This document shows positions 1-6,392 of a stretch of DNA of 11,916 nt, in pieces. Below the pieces are notes generated by a model. That model had not been told where the DNA came from and searched no databases. It saw only the letters and a program-made list of their open reading frames with translations. Origin of the DNA: Chloroflexota bacterium (GTDB lineage Bacteria > Chloroflexota > Limnocylindria > Limnocylindrales > CSP1-4); NCBI GenBank assembly GCA_003157175.1, contig PMIQ01000110.1, positions 869-12,784 on the forward strand, read 5' to 3'. How positions within the stretch are numbered: position 1 is the stretch's first letter; each line of letters opens with the position of its first letter. A program made the translations under genes and the position numbers.

Positions 1-257
1 AGGCAGTCGTGCTCGGGCATGTAGCCCACGACCTTGCGGATCTCGTGCGTGTCGGCCACCACGTCCAGCCCGAGGACGGAGGCCCGGCCGCTCGACGGCG
101 GGATCAGGCCGAGCAGGATCTTGATCAGCGTGCTCTTGCCGGCGCCGTTGGCTCCGACCAGACCGATGATCCCGGGTTCCACTTGAAGGTCCAGGCGATC
201 AAGGGCCTTGACCGTCCCGTAGTCCTTCGTGAGACTCGAAGTCTCTATCAGGGCCAT
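1..257 (-). CDS. ABC transporter ATP-binding protein, N-terminal part (truncated by window edge)
   Basis: This is the nucleotide-binding subunit of an ABC transporter. It would hydrolyse ATP on the cytoplasmic face to drive a membrane partner that is not in the window. The 85 visible residues begin MALIETSSLTKDYG, carry a Walker A motif GANGAGKST at residues 35-43, and continue through GLIPPSSG and LGLDV to GYMPEHD at about 78-84. That last stretch is where the Q-loop lies in this family, and the position normally held by Gln is not Gln. The signature motif, Walker B and H-loop lie beyond the left edge. The family resembles exporters of the CcmA/DrrA/NatA type. The ATG at 257 has a purine-rich GGGGGA about 11 nt upstream. 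The gene faces away from the rest of the window, so its permease is probably further left. Family is certain, substrate unknown. Confidence 0.9.
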   Translation of the reverse strand, partial: MALIETSSLTKDYGTVKALDRLDLQVEPGIIGLVGANGAGKSTLIKILLGLIPPSSGRASVLGLDVVADTHEIRKVVGYMPEHDC

Positions 258-632
258 AGATACTCTGTTCCCCCAATGGAGTCGAGGGCCCATGATAACC
301 GGCGAGCAACCGGCCGAGTTTCGCGCCGGTGCGATGCGGCGGCGACGATGCGTTCGGCGTTTCGCCCCCACGGAACGACAAAGCCCAGTTCAAACCGGAG
401 GCGGCCGCGCCGAAACCTTTCCCGTGGAAGTACTGACCAGCACCACTCTCGACCGGGCGCGCCAGATCGTGAACGGGCGGCCACCGTCCGAGACCAGTTC
501 CAGGAGCTGCTTTCCATTTTTGACGTTCAGGCCGTCTGACCGTTCGGGCGTTCAAGGTCGGCGCCCGCACCGGCCGGCCGAGTAGCCACCGACGGAGCCG
601 TCGGCACCGACCATGCCGAAGGCTGGTTTGCC
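258..632. other. Gene-free stretch between galM and the ABC ATPase
   Basis: About 375 bp with no convincing gene. Open frames exist on both strands, but they have no good ribosome-binding site, resemble no family I know, and overlap one another, as expected at this GC content. Both flanking genes read leftward, so the stretch should hold the end of the galM transcript (see the hairpin at 589-604) and the promoter of the ABC ATPase gene. A TATCAT on the minus strand at 297-292 could be a -10 element about 35 nt before the ATPase start, but I find no matching -35 at 16-18 bp. The promoter is therefore unassigned. Confidence 0.5.
589..604 (-). terminator. Hairpin downstream of galM
   Basis: A perfect inverted repeat CCGACG / CGTCGG with a 4-nt loop lies about 29 bp past the galM stop codon. 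It has no U-tract, so an intrinsic terminator of classical form is not shown. In high-GC genomes such hairpins often sit at transcript ends. Confidence 0.4.
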
Positions 633-1709
633 CTACCTTACCGAGAGCCGGAAGACGGTCGTGGTCGAGTAGGTTTCGCCCGGCTCGAGGGTCACGCTCG
701 GGAAGCCGGGCTTGTTTGGAGAATCCGGATAGTGCTCCGTCTCGAGGCAGAAGGCGCTGCGTCGCGTGTAGGGCTTGCCCGCCTTGCCGACGAAGGTTCC
801 ATCGAGGTGATTGCCGGTGTAGAGCTGGATCCCGGGCTCGGTCGTCAAGACTTCCAGCAGACGCCCGCTCCGCGGCTCGTACGCGGTCGCGGCCGGAACA
901 AGGCCCTTCTCCGAGCCGCGATCGACGACCCAGTTGTGGTCGTACCCGTCCCCGAGCTCGAGTTGCTCGTCGGCCTTGTTGACCCGGGCCCCGATGGCCG
1001 TCGCCGTGCGGAAATCGAACGGCGTGCCGGTCACGTCTCGCAGCTCGCCCGTCGGGATCAGGTTCGCGTCCACGGGCGTGAACCTGCCGGCTGCGATCTG
1101 GACCTCGGTGCCCAGGACGTCGCCGCTGCCCTCGCCGGCCAGGTTGAAGTAGGAGTGGTTGGTGAAGTTGACGACGGTGGTCTTGTCCGTGGTGGCCGAG
1201 TATTCGAGGCGCAGAACGTTGCCCGGGGACAGCGTGTAGACGACCCTGGCCGAGAGCTGCCCGGGGAAGCCCTCCTCGCCGTCGGCGCTCACGTAGGTCA
1301 GCTCCAGGGCCGCATCCACGCCGGCGACCGAGGGCCTGCCCTGCCAGACCTGCTTGTCGAAGCCCCTGCGCCCGCCATGCAGGCTGTTCGCGCCGCTGTT
1401 GACCGCGAGCTTGTGCTCGACGCCATCCAGGTTGAACCTGGCGGCGGCGATCCGGTTGGCGTAGCGGCCGATGATCGCGCCGAAGTAGGGGCCGGACTTC
1501 AGGTACTTCTCGCTCGTATAGCCGGCAAGGTCATTGAAGCCGAGGACGATGTCGGCCTGCCGGCTGGTCCTGTCGGGCGCGATCCAGGAGGTGACGATGC
1601 CGCCGTAGGTCGAGATCTTGACCGTGGCGCCGTCATCGCCGGCCAGTGTGTAGAGGTCCACCGCCCTGCCGGCGACCGTGCCGAACGGCGCCCCGGTAAT
1701 CGTCGTCAT
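633..1709 (-). CDS. galM: Aldose 1-epimerase (mutarotase)
   Basis: Interconverts the alpha and beta anomers of aldoses such as glucose, galactose and xylose in the cytoplasm, feeding sugars to anomer-specific kinases and isomerases. The 358-residue product has the full family length. Recognisable motifs in order are GRYANRI (81-87), NSLHGG with His111, NHSYFNL with the presumed catalytic acid His185, GYDHN with Asp257, and CLETEHYPDSPN with Glu323, which matches the catalytic base position. All key residues are intact. The frame can be opened six codons earlier at a TTG. I chose the ATG at 1709 because GAGGAG lies 10 nt upstream of it and overlaps that TTG. The gene is transcribed divergently from the ABC exporter and stands alone. 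Its sugar specificity cannot be read from sequence. A xylulokinase 7 kb away is compatible with pentose use but is not in the same operon. Confidence 0.95.
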   Translation of the reverse strand: MTTITGAPFGTVAGRAVDLYTLAGDDGATVKISTYGGIVTSWIAPDRTSRQADIVLGFNDLAGYTSEKYLKSGPYFGAIIGRYANRIAAARFNLDGVEHKLAVNSGANSLHGGRRGFDKQVWQGRPSVAGVDAALELTYVSADGEEGFPGQLSARVVYTLSPGNVLRLEYSATTDKTTVVNFTNHSYFNLAGEGSGDVLGTEVQIAAGRFTPVDANLIPTGELRDVTGTPFDFRTATAIGARVNKADEQLELGDGYDHNWVVDRGSEKGLVPAATAYEPRSGRLLEVLTTEPGIQLYTGNHLDGTFVGKAGKPYTRRSAFCLETEHYPDSPNKPGFPSVTLEPGETYSTTTVFRLSVR

Positions 1710-1928
1710 GTTTGGCTCGCTCCTCAAGGGTCACGGTCCCGGCTCAGGCCAGGCTCAGCGCAGTCTACCCAGCTGCGTGGCATCGCTGAGGGTGCTGTCC
1801 TGCGGCGACAGGGCCCGGGAGCTCAGCCGGGACGCGCCAAAGTTCTAGACTTCGCCGGGCGTGAGCGCCTCAGCTGTTCGAACGCCGCGAGGAAGAGCGT
1901 TCGATTGCCCGAAAGGAGTTTCCCGCGC
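1710..1928. promoter_or_regulatory. Divergent intergenic region galM / ABC exporter
   Basis: These 219 bp separate two divergent genes and must hold both promoters. TAGACT-like -10 candidates exist on both strands (plus 1846-1851, minus about 1768-1763), but neither has a convincing -35 at the right distance. A short dyad CCCGG / CCGGG lies near 1814-1831. No operator can be assigned to a known regulator. Confidence 0.4.
1720..1725 (-). promoter_or_regulatory. Ribosome-binding site deciding the galM start
   Basis: GAGGAG on the minus strand, 10 nt before the ATG at 1709. It overlaps the upstream in-frame TTG, which argues against that TTG being the start. Confidence 0.75.
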
Positions 1929-2864
1929 ATGACGGCCGCGATCGAGACCCGAGGTCTGACCAAGAGCTACGGCCGTTCGCGCGGCATCGTCGACGTCGAT
2001 CTGGTCGTCGAGGCAGGCCAGATCTTCGGCTTCCTGGGCCCCAACGGCGCCGGCAAGTCGACGATGATCAGGCTGCTGCTGGACCTGATCCGGCCAAGCA
2101 GCGGAGAGGCGTGGGTCCTGGGCCTCGACATCCATCGGGACCGGCTCGCCATCGACCGGCGGATCAGCTACGTGCCGGGCGAGCTGTCGCTCTACAGCGA
2201 GCTGACCGGCCGGCAGCTGCTGACCTACCTGGGCAACCTGCACGGTCACGTGGACGCGGCCTACCGCGACAGCCTGATCGAACGGCTCGAGCTCGATCCG
2301 TTCAAGAGAATCAAGACGCTCTCGCGCGGCAACAAGCAGAAGGTCGGGCTGGTCGCCGCGTTCATGATCCGCCCGGAGCTGCTGATGCTGGACGAGCCGA
2401 CGGCCGGCCTGGACCCGTTCGTGCAGCTCGAATTCGAGCGCCTGTGTGAGGAGGCCCGTAGCGGCGGCCGGACCGTCTTCATCTCGTCGCACCAGCTGCC
2501 CGAGGTGGAGCACCTGTGCGATCGCGTCGGCATCATCCGCGAGGGCAAGCTGCTGGCCGTTGAAACGATCGCGGACCTCAAGGCTCGGGCGTTGCACCGG
2601 CTCGAGATCGACTTCGGGGGACCAGTCGACGCGGCAACCTTTTCCAACTTGCCCGGCGTGCGCGACCTCGCCGTAACCGACGGCACGCTGCGTTGCACGG
2701 TCATGGGAAGCGTCGACGCGTTGATCAAGGCGGCTGCCCGTTTCGAGGTCCACAACATACGGAGCATCGACACGAGCCTCGAAGAGATATTCATGGCCTA
2801 CTACGGATCCGGCGAAGCGGCCGACAAGACCGCGGCCGGGGAGGCCGGCCATGTTGCTGCGTAA
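1929..2864 (+). CDS. ABC-2 type exporter, ATP-binding subunit
   Basis: ATPase subunit of an ABC exporter, 311 residues. It has Walker A GPNGAGKST (37-45), a Q-loop region reading YVPGE (81-85) with no Gln, signature LSRGNKQ (131-137), Walker B LLMLDEP (151-157) followed by the D-loop, and the H-loop SSHQ with His188. The roughly 100-residue C-terminal extension ending in a LEEIFMAYY stretch is typical of DrrA/CcmA/NatA-type subunits that pair with ABC-2 permeases. The start is ATG at 1929 with AAAGGAG about 10 nt before it. The frame stays open far upstream, but that part is antisense to galM and is not coding. The last 14 bp overlap the permease gene, so the two are translationally coupled. 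The family exports drugs, lipids, antibiotics or sodium, and the substrate here is unknown. Confidence 0.95.
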   Translation: MTAAIETRGLTKSYGRSRGIVDVDLVVEAGQIFGFLGPNGAGKSTMIRLLLDLIRPSSGEAWVLGLDIHRDRLAIDRRISYVPGELSLYSELTGRQLLTYLGNLHGHVDAAYRDSLIERLELDPFKRIKTLSRGNKQKVGLVAAFMIRPELLMLDEPTAGLDPFVQLEFERLCEEARSGGRTVFISSHQLPEVEHLCDRVGIIREGKLLAVETIADLKARALHRLEIDFGGPVDAATFSNLPGVRDLAVTDGTLRCTVMGSVDALIKAAARFEVHNIRSIDTSLEEIFMAYYGSGEAADKTAAGEAGHVAA

Positions 2865-3651
2865 CGTCTTCACCAAGACCGTGCGAGACTTGCGCTGGCC
2901 CACGTTCTGGGTGAGCCTCGGTTGTGGGGCAATGACCGGCTATTTTGCCATTCTGTTTCCCACTTATTCAAAGCTATTCGATCTGAATTCGATGCTCGAG
3001 AAGATGGGGCCGGCGGCGAAACTGCTGGGGGCGAGCATGGGCGATGCCAGCACTCTCATCGGCTTCCTTCACATAGAGCTGTTCTCGATGATCCTGCCCG
3101 CCGCTCTGGTTGCATTCGCAGCCGGAACGGCCAGCGGTTTCACCGCGGGCGAGGAATCGCGCGGCACCATCGACATACTTCTGTCATATCCCGTGTCGCG
3201 CCGCCGTGTCGTCCTGGAGAAGTGGCTGGCCGTCGTGCTGGCCAGTGTGGTGGCGGTTGTCGTGCTGTGGGTCTTTGCGATCGGCGGCGCCGCCATCAGC
3301 GCGAGTCCTCTGCCGCCGGATCTGCTCGGCGCGGCGCTGGTCATGCTCGTGCTGCTGGGCCTGGCGTTTGGAGATATCGCCCTGGCGATCTCGGCCGCCA
3401 CCGGCAACCGCGGCGCCGCCATCGGCCTGACCGTGGCGTTGATGGTGGCGATGTACCTGGTCGACGCGCTCAGTTCCGTCGTGGACGGCCTGGGGGCGAT
3501 CCGGCCGCTCTCATTCTTCCGCTACTACATGGGTGACGACCCGCTTCGGAACGGGCTGAACATGGGCGACGCGGCCGTCCTGGCAGCCGTAGCCGCGCTA
3601 TTCCTGGCCCTCGCCGTCGTCGCCTTCGAGAGGCGCGACCTGGCAGCCTGA
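2851..3651 (+). CDS. ABC-2 family transporter permease
   Basis: Membrane subunit partnering the ATPase encoded just upstream, 266 residues. The hydrophobic pattern fits six transmembrane segments at roughly 17-37, 72-95, 127-148, 158-180, 187-206 and 240-258. Between the second and third segments lies a stretch containing EESRGT, LLSYPVSR and EKW (about 101-125), the characteristic conserved cytoplasmic region of ABC-2 permeases with an SR-type YPVSR motif. The ATG at 2851 has GGGGAGG ending 6 nt before it, inside the 3' end of the ATPase gene. A half-size ATPase plus one six-helix permease implies a homodimeric exporter. The cargo cannot be read from sequence. A small hairpin at 3671-3684 follows the gene. 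Confidence 0.92.
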   Translation: MLLRNVFTKTVRDLRWPTFWVSLGCGAMTGYFAILFPTYSKLFDLNSMLEKMGPAAKLLGASMGDASTLIGFLHIELFSMILPAALVAFAAGTASGFTAGEESRGTIDILLSYPVSRRRVVLEKWLAVVLASVVAVVVLWVFAIGGAAISASPLPPDLLGAALVMLVLLGLAFGDIALAISAATGNRGAAIGLTVALMVAMYLVDALSSVVDGLGAIRPLSFFRYYMGDDPLRNGLNMGDAAVLAAVAALFLALAVVAFERRDLAA

Positions 3652-3670
3652 CGCTGCAGATTCCCCGGTA

Positions 3671-3684
3671 GCTCGATTTCGAGC
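3671..3684 (+). terminator. Short hairpin after the ABC-2 permease
   Basis: GCTCGA-TT-TCGAGC, a perfect 6-bp inverted repeat about 20 bp past the stop codon, followed by GGATTT. It is small and lacks a clear U-run. It is the best candidate for the end of the exporter transcript. Confidence 0.35.
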
Positions 3685-3726
3685 GGATTTCGCACTCTGC
3701 CCGCAACCGCGCCACAACCTGCGACG

Positions 3727-3840
3727 GCCTATAAGGCAACCCGCCCGCCGCCTAAGCGGCACTGACGCAATACTGAATCTCGCGGCCCGGTCGCCCATTC
3801 TTGCCCCAGGCACGGCAGCCACCGGTCGACTCGTGACCGG
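3727..3840 (+). promoter_or_regulatory. Hairpin-rich leader before the APC permease
   Basis: Three short dyads lie within about 115 bp upstream of the permease start: GCCT-ATA-AGGC (about 3728-3738), GCCGC-CTAA-GCGGC (3747-3760) and CCGGTC-N7-GACCGG (3822-3840). Each is perfect in its arms. They could form RNA structure in the 5' leader or serve as operator half-sites. No known riboswitch or regulator consensus is recognised, and short dyads are common at this GC content. Confidence 0.3.
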
Positions 3841-3874
3841 CGCAGGTTACGCCGTGTGCCTATTGGAGGACACG

Positions 3875-5419
3875 ATGGCCGCCGCGCCAGGCACCGAAAT
3901 GAAGCGCACCCTGACGATGACCGGGCTGACGATCAACGCCATGGCGCTGATTGCGCCCGGCGCGTTTCTCTGGACCACGTTTCAGGCCCAGGTCGTTCAG
4001 CAGAACGGCGGTATCACGACCGCCATGGACATGGTCCCGGGACTGCTGTTCGTTCTGATTCTCGCGTTCCTGACGGCGCTCTCATATGCCGAGCTGTCGA
4101 ACATCTACCCGGAGGCCGGCGCCGGATCCTCATATTACTTCGCCGAAGCTGCCTTCCTCGAGAAGGAGGAGGCGATCCACTACAAGTTCGCCCGGCTGGC
4201 CAAGTTCGTCGTGGGTTGGGTCTCACATCTTTACTACTGGATCTACCCGGGCATCATGGTCGGGTTCACCGCGATCCTGTGTGTATATATCATGAGTCTG
4301 TTCGGCGTGACGTTGAATCAGCCGGCGGAGGTTGGGGCGGCGTTCGTCTTCTCGGCCCTGGTCGGGTTGATCGCATATCGCGGTATCTCCGGCTCAACGA
4401 TGACCGCGGTCATCATCAACGCCATTCAGCTAACCGCTCTCGTCGGGTTCTCCATCCTGGCAATCGCGTTCCGACTCACACATCCCGACCTCGCTTACGC
4501 CCATGACAACGTGGCTTCGGTCGTCCTGCCGCACAACTTCACCAACGTGCTGTTCCAGGGCACCATCGCCATCCTGCTACTCGTCGGGTTCGAGTCGGTC
4601 ACAGCTCTCGGCGCCGAGGCGATCAACCCCAAACGTGACGTCAGGCGAGCCGTTCTACTCTCCCTCGCCATCCAGGGCGCCGTCGCCTACGTCATCGAGT
4701 ACGTTTCGGCTAACTTCCTCGTGAATAGCAGCATCGTCGCGACCGACGCGACCGGCAAGAGCGTCGGCGGCTACGCGGCCGCGGCCGCCTCATCTGCCCC
4801 GATCGGCGACATGATCCGCTTCATCGGCGACCAGATGCTGGGCGGCACCGGCGTGGCCCTCGTTCTGATCCTCGCGCTGAGCGTCCTGATCGCGCTCATC
4901 GGCACTACGCTGGCCTGCCTCAATACCGGCGTCCGCATCACATACGTGATGGGCCGCGACAGGGAAGTCCCGGCTCTGCTGGGCATGCTCCACTTCCGCC
5001 ACGCGACTCCGCACTACGGCGTGATCGCCCTGGCGATCATCTCGGCGGTCCTGGGCGGATACGCCGTTCTCTCGGCCGACAACCTGCTCCAGATCACCCT
5101 GGCGTCCAACACTGGGACATTCCTGGTCTACGGCATGACCAACGCGCTGGTCCTGTTCGCCTTTGGGGGAAGGCACAAGAGGAACATCGTCAAACACGTG
5201 ATCGTCCCGGTGGCGGGGCTGGTGGCCAACGTCGGCATGCTCGCCGGAGTCGTCCTCATGAGCGTCTCGGCCGGCGGGTCGACCCAGACCGACACGCTGA
5301 TCGCCCTCGGCGCGGTTGTCATCTGGATCGTGGTCGGCGCCGTCTGGCTCATCTTCAACTCGGCCGCGACCAAGAAGAGCCTCCTCGTCAAACCTCCGGT
5401 GGTGGTCCCGGAGAGGTAA
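3875..5419 (+). CDS. APC-superfamily amino acid / amine permease
   Basis: Secondary transporter of the amino acid-polyamine-organocation superfamily, 514 residues, with hydrophobic segments consistent with about 12 transmembrane helices. The first helix carries the glycine-rich unwound pattern around ALIAPGAF (about 24-31). The stretch YAELSNIYPEAGAGSSYYF (71-89) is the typical helix 2-3 region, and GFES (238-241) followed by GAEAINPKRDVRRAV is the family's conserved helix 6 to loop segment. The longer frame from a GTG at 3833 is rejected because GGAGG at 3865-3869 sits 5 nt before the ATG at 3875. The downstream neighbours are a phosphatase, a kinase and a glutamine synthetase. Likely cargo is an amino acid, glutamate/glutamine or a polyamine, but specificity cannot be assigned. 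The C-terminal tail has several Ser/Thr/Lys residues (about SAATKKSLL) and would be cytoplasmic. Confidence 0.93.
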   Translation: MAAAPGTEMKRTLTMTGLTINAMALIAPGAFLWTTFQAQVVQQNGGITTAMDMVPGLLFVLILAFLTALSYAELSNIYPEAGAGSSYYFAEAAFLEKEEAIHYKFARLAKFVVGWVSHLYYWIYPGIMVGFTAILCVYIMSLFGVTLNQPAEVGAAFVFSALVGLIAYRGISGSTMTAVIINAIQLTALVGFSILAIAFRLTHPDLAYAHDNVASVVLPHNFTNVLFQGTIAILLLVGFESVTALGAEAINPKRDVRRAVLLSLAIQGAVAYVIEYVSANFLVNSSIVATDATGKSVGGYAAAAASSAPIGDMIRFIGDQMLGGTGVALVLILALSVLIALIGTTLACLNTGVRITYVMGRDREVPALLGMLHFRHATPHYGVIALAIISAVLGGYAVLSADNLLQITLASNTGTFLVYGMTNALVLFAFGGRHKRNIVKHVIVPVAGLVANVGMLAGVVLMSVSAGGSTQTDTLIALGAVVIWIVVGAVWLIFNSAATKKSLLVKPPVVVPER

Positions 5420-5438
5420 CAGTCTCCGTTCGCACGTT

Positions 5439-5480
5439 CGAGACCGCGCCGTCGGCAGGTGACTGCCAGGCGCGGTTTCG
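5439..5480 (+). terminator. Strong hairpin between permease and PP2C genes
   Basis: A 12-bp stem CGAGACCGCGCC / GGCGCGGTTTCG (one G-T pair), then a small internal bulge, a further 4-bp stem GGCA / TGCC, and the loop GGTGAC. It starts about 20 bp after the permease stop and ends about 50 bp before the phosphatase start. There is no U-tract after it. It may be a terminator, a partial attenuator, or a structure that protects or processes the permease mRNA. Confidence 0.55.
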
Positions 5481-5508
5481 ACCAATCTCAAGCAGGAAGT
5501 CGAACCCG

Positions 5509-5544
5509 ATGTCAGCTTCGTCGCCAGACAGATGCAAGCCGTGA
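5509..5544 (+). CDS. Possible 11-codon leader frame coupled to the PP2C gene
   Basis: A tiny frame encoding MSASSPDRCKP. An AGGAAG lies about 9 nt before its ATG. Its TGA overlaps an in-frame GTG of the phosphatase gene (5541-5543) as GTGA. The phosphatase ATG at 5532 has no good Shine-Dalgarno of its own, so this frame could deliver ribosomes to it. Eleven codons are too few to judge coding potential, and the arrangement may be chance. Confidence 0.25.
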   Translation: MSASSPDRCKP

Positions 5545-6392
5545 CCGCGGCGCTGGCCGTCGAGTACGCGGGCCTGTCCGTCAACGGTCACGTCCGGGAC
5601 CACAACGAGGACCGGCTGGGTTGGGCCGCGCTCGACGGCGACACTTCCTTCGTCACGCCGGCGCAGGAGTATGCCATCGAACAGGCGGTCGCAACCTCGG
5701 AGATGGGCCTGGTGTTCGCCGTGGCGGACGGTCTCGGCGGATACGGCGGCGGAGAGGTGGCATCGGGTCTCGCGATCGAGGCCTGCCTCGACCACACCCA
5801 GAAGAACGGGGCCGGCAACGGGCGCCTCACGAGCACCATGCGGGCTGCCTTCAATCGGGCCAATCAGGCGATCTTCGACGCCGCCATCGGAGGCCACGGG
5901 GGCCGGAAGATGCAATCCACGCTCAGCGCCCTGGCCATCACACCGGGAGAAGCGCACCTCGCGCACGTCGGCGACAGCCGCGTCTACCGTCGTCATCACG
6001 GCGAGCTCGAGGTCCTGACCGCTGACCACAGCCAGGTCATGGAGCTGCTCCGGATGCACATCATCACTCCGGAGCAGGCCATCGACCACCCCGCCCGCTA
6101 CGCCCTGACGCGATCGGTCGGAGGCGACATCACCGTCCGAGTCGACATCCGTACGGAACGTCTCGATGCGGATGACGCGTTCCTGCTCTGTTCGGACGGT
6201 CTGTGGAGCAACGTGACCGCGAGCGAGATCGTGGAAGCGCTGGCCCACTCGCCCGCCGACGCATGCGCACAGCTGGTGAAGCTGGCTCTGGACCGCGGCG
6301 GCGACGATAATGCGACAGCCATGGCCGTCCGCGTGCGCGAGGCCGGGCAGCGGCCCGAAGCGCCGCAGGGATGGCGGAGGTTGTTCTCGTGA
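5532..6392 (+). CDS. PP2C-family protein Ser/Thr phosphatase
   Basis: Metal-dependent phosphatase removing phosphate from Ser/Thr residues, 286 residues, with no signal peptide or membrane helix. The PPM motifs are in order and intact: R22-DHNED (23-27), VADGLGG with Asp66, QSTLSAL (128-134) where the family usually has GTT, HVGDSRVY (145-152) with Asp148, ADHS (164-167), CSDGLW with Asp222, and GGDDN with Asp259. Start choice is weak. ATG 5532 lacks a clear ribosome-binding site, the in-frame GTG at 5541 overlaps the stop of a mini-frame, and the frame is open back to 5463 but without ATG, GTG or TTG. The gene overlaps the kinase gene as GTGA. The pair matches a kinase/phosphatase couple, with PP2C reversing the kinase. 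In some bacteria the same two domains are fused in one protein. Confidence 0.93.
   Translation: MQAVTAALAVEYAGLSVNGHVRDHNEDRLGWAALDGDTSFVTPAQEYAIEQAVATSEMGLVFAVADGLGGYGGGEVASGLAIEACLDHTQKNGAGNGRLTSTMRAAFNRANQAIFDAAIGGHGGRKMQSTLSALAITPGEAHLAHVGDSRVYRRHHGELEVLTADHSQVMELLRMHIITPEQAIDHPARYALTRSVGGDITVRVDIRTERLDADDAFLLCSDGLWSNVTASEIVEALAHSPADACAQLVKLALDRGGDDNATAMAVRVREAGQRPEAPQGWRRLFS
6376..6380 (+). promoter_or_regulatory. Ribosome-binding site deciding the kinase start
   Basis: GGAGG with 8 nt to the GTG at 6389, whose last bases overlap the phosphatase TGA. This favours GTG 6389 over the in-frame ATG at 6371, which has no comparable site. Confidence 0.65.

Noticed and set aside
520..525. TTGACG resembling a -35 element on the plus strand
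   Set aside because: No -10 at proper spacing and no plus-strand gene follows for over 1.3 kb.
229..585. Small plus-strand and minus-strand frames in the gap between galM and the left ABC gene
   Set aside because: They overlap each other on both strands and show no family resemblance and no convincing start signal.
732..1928. Long N-terminal extension of the exporter ATPase frame (710 codons in total)
   Set aside because: The upstream part is antisense to galM, a well-supported gene. The ATPase has a clear ribosome-binding site at ATG 1929 and full family length from there.
1845..2903. 352-codon minus-strand frame
   Set aside because: Antisense shadow of the ABC ATPase. Composition is a mirror of the GC-biased coding strand and no family is recognised.
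4790..5584. 264-codon minus-strand frame
   Set aside because: Antisense to the permease and running across the intergenic hairpin. No motif and no ribosome-binding site.
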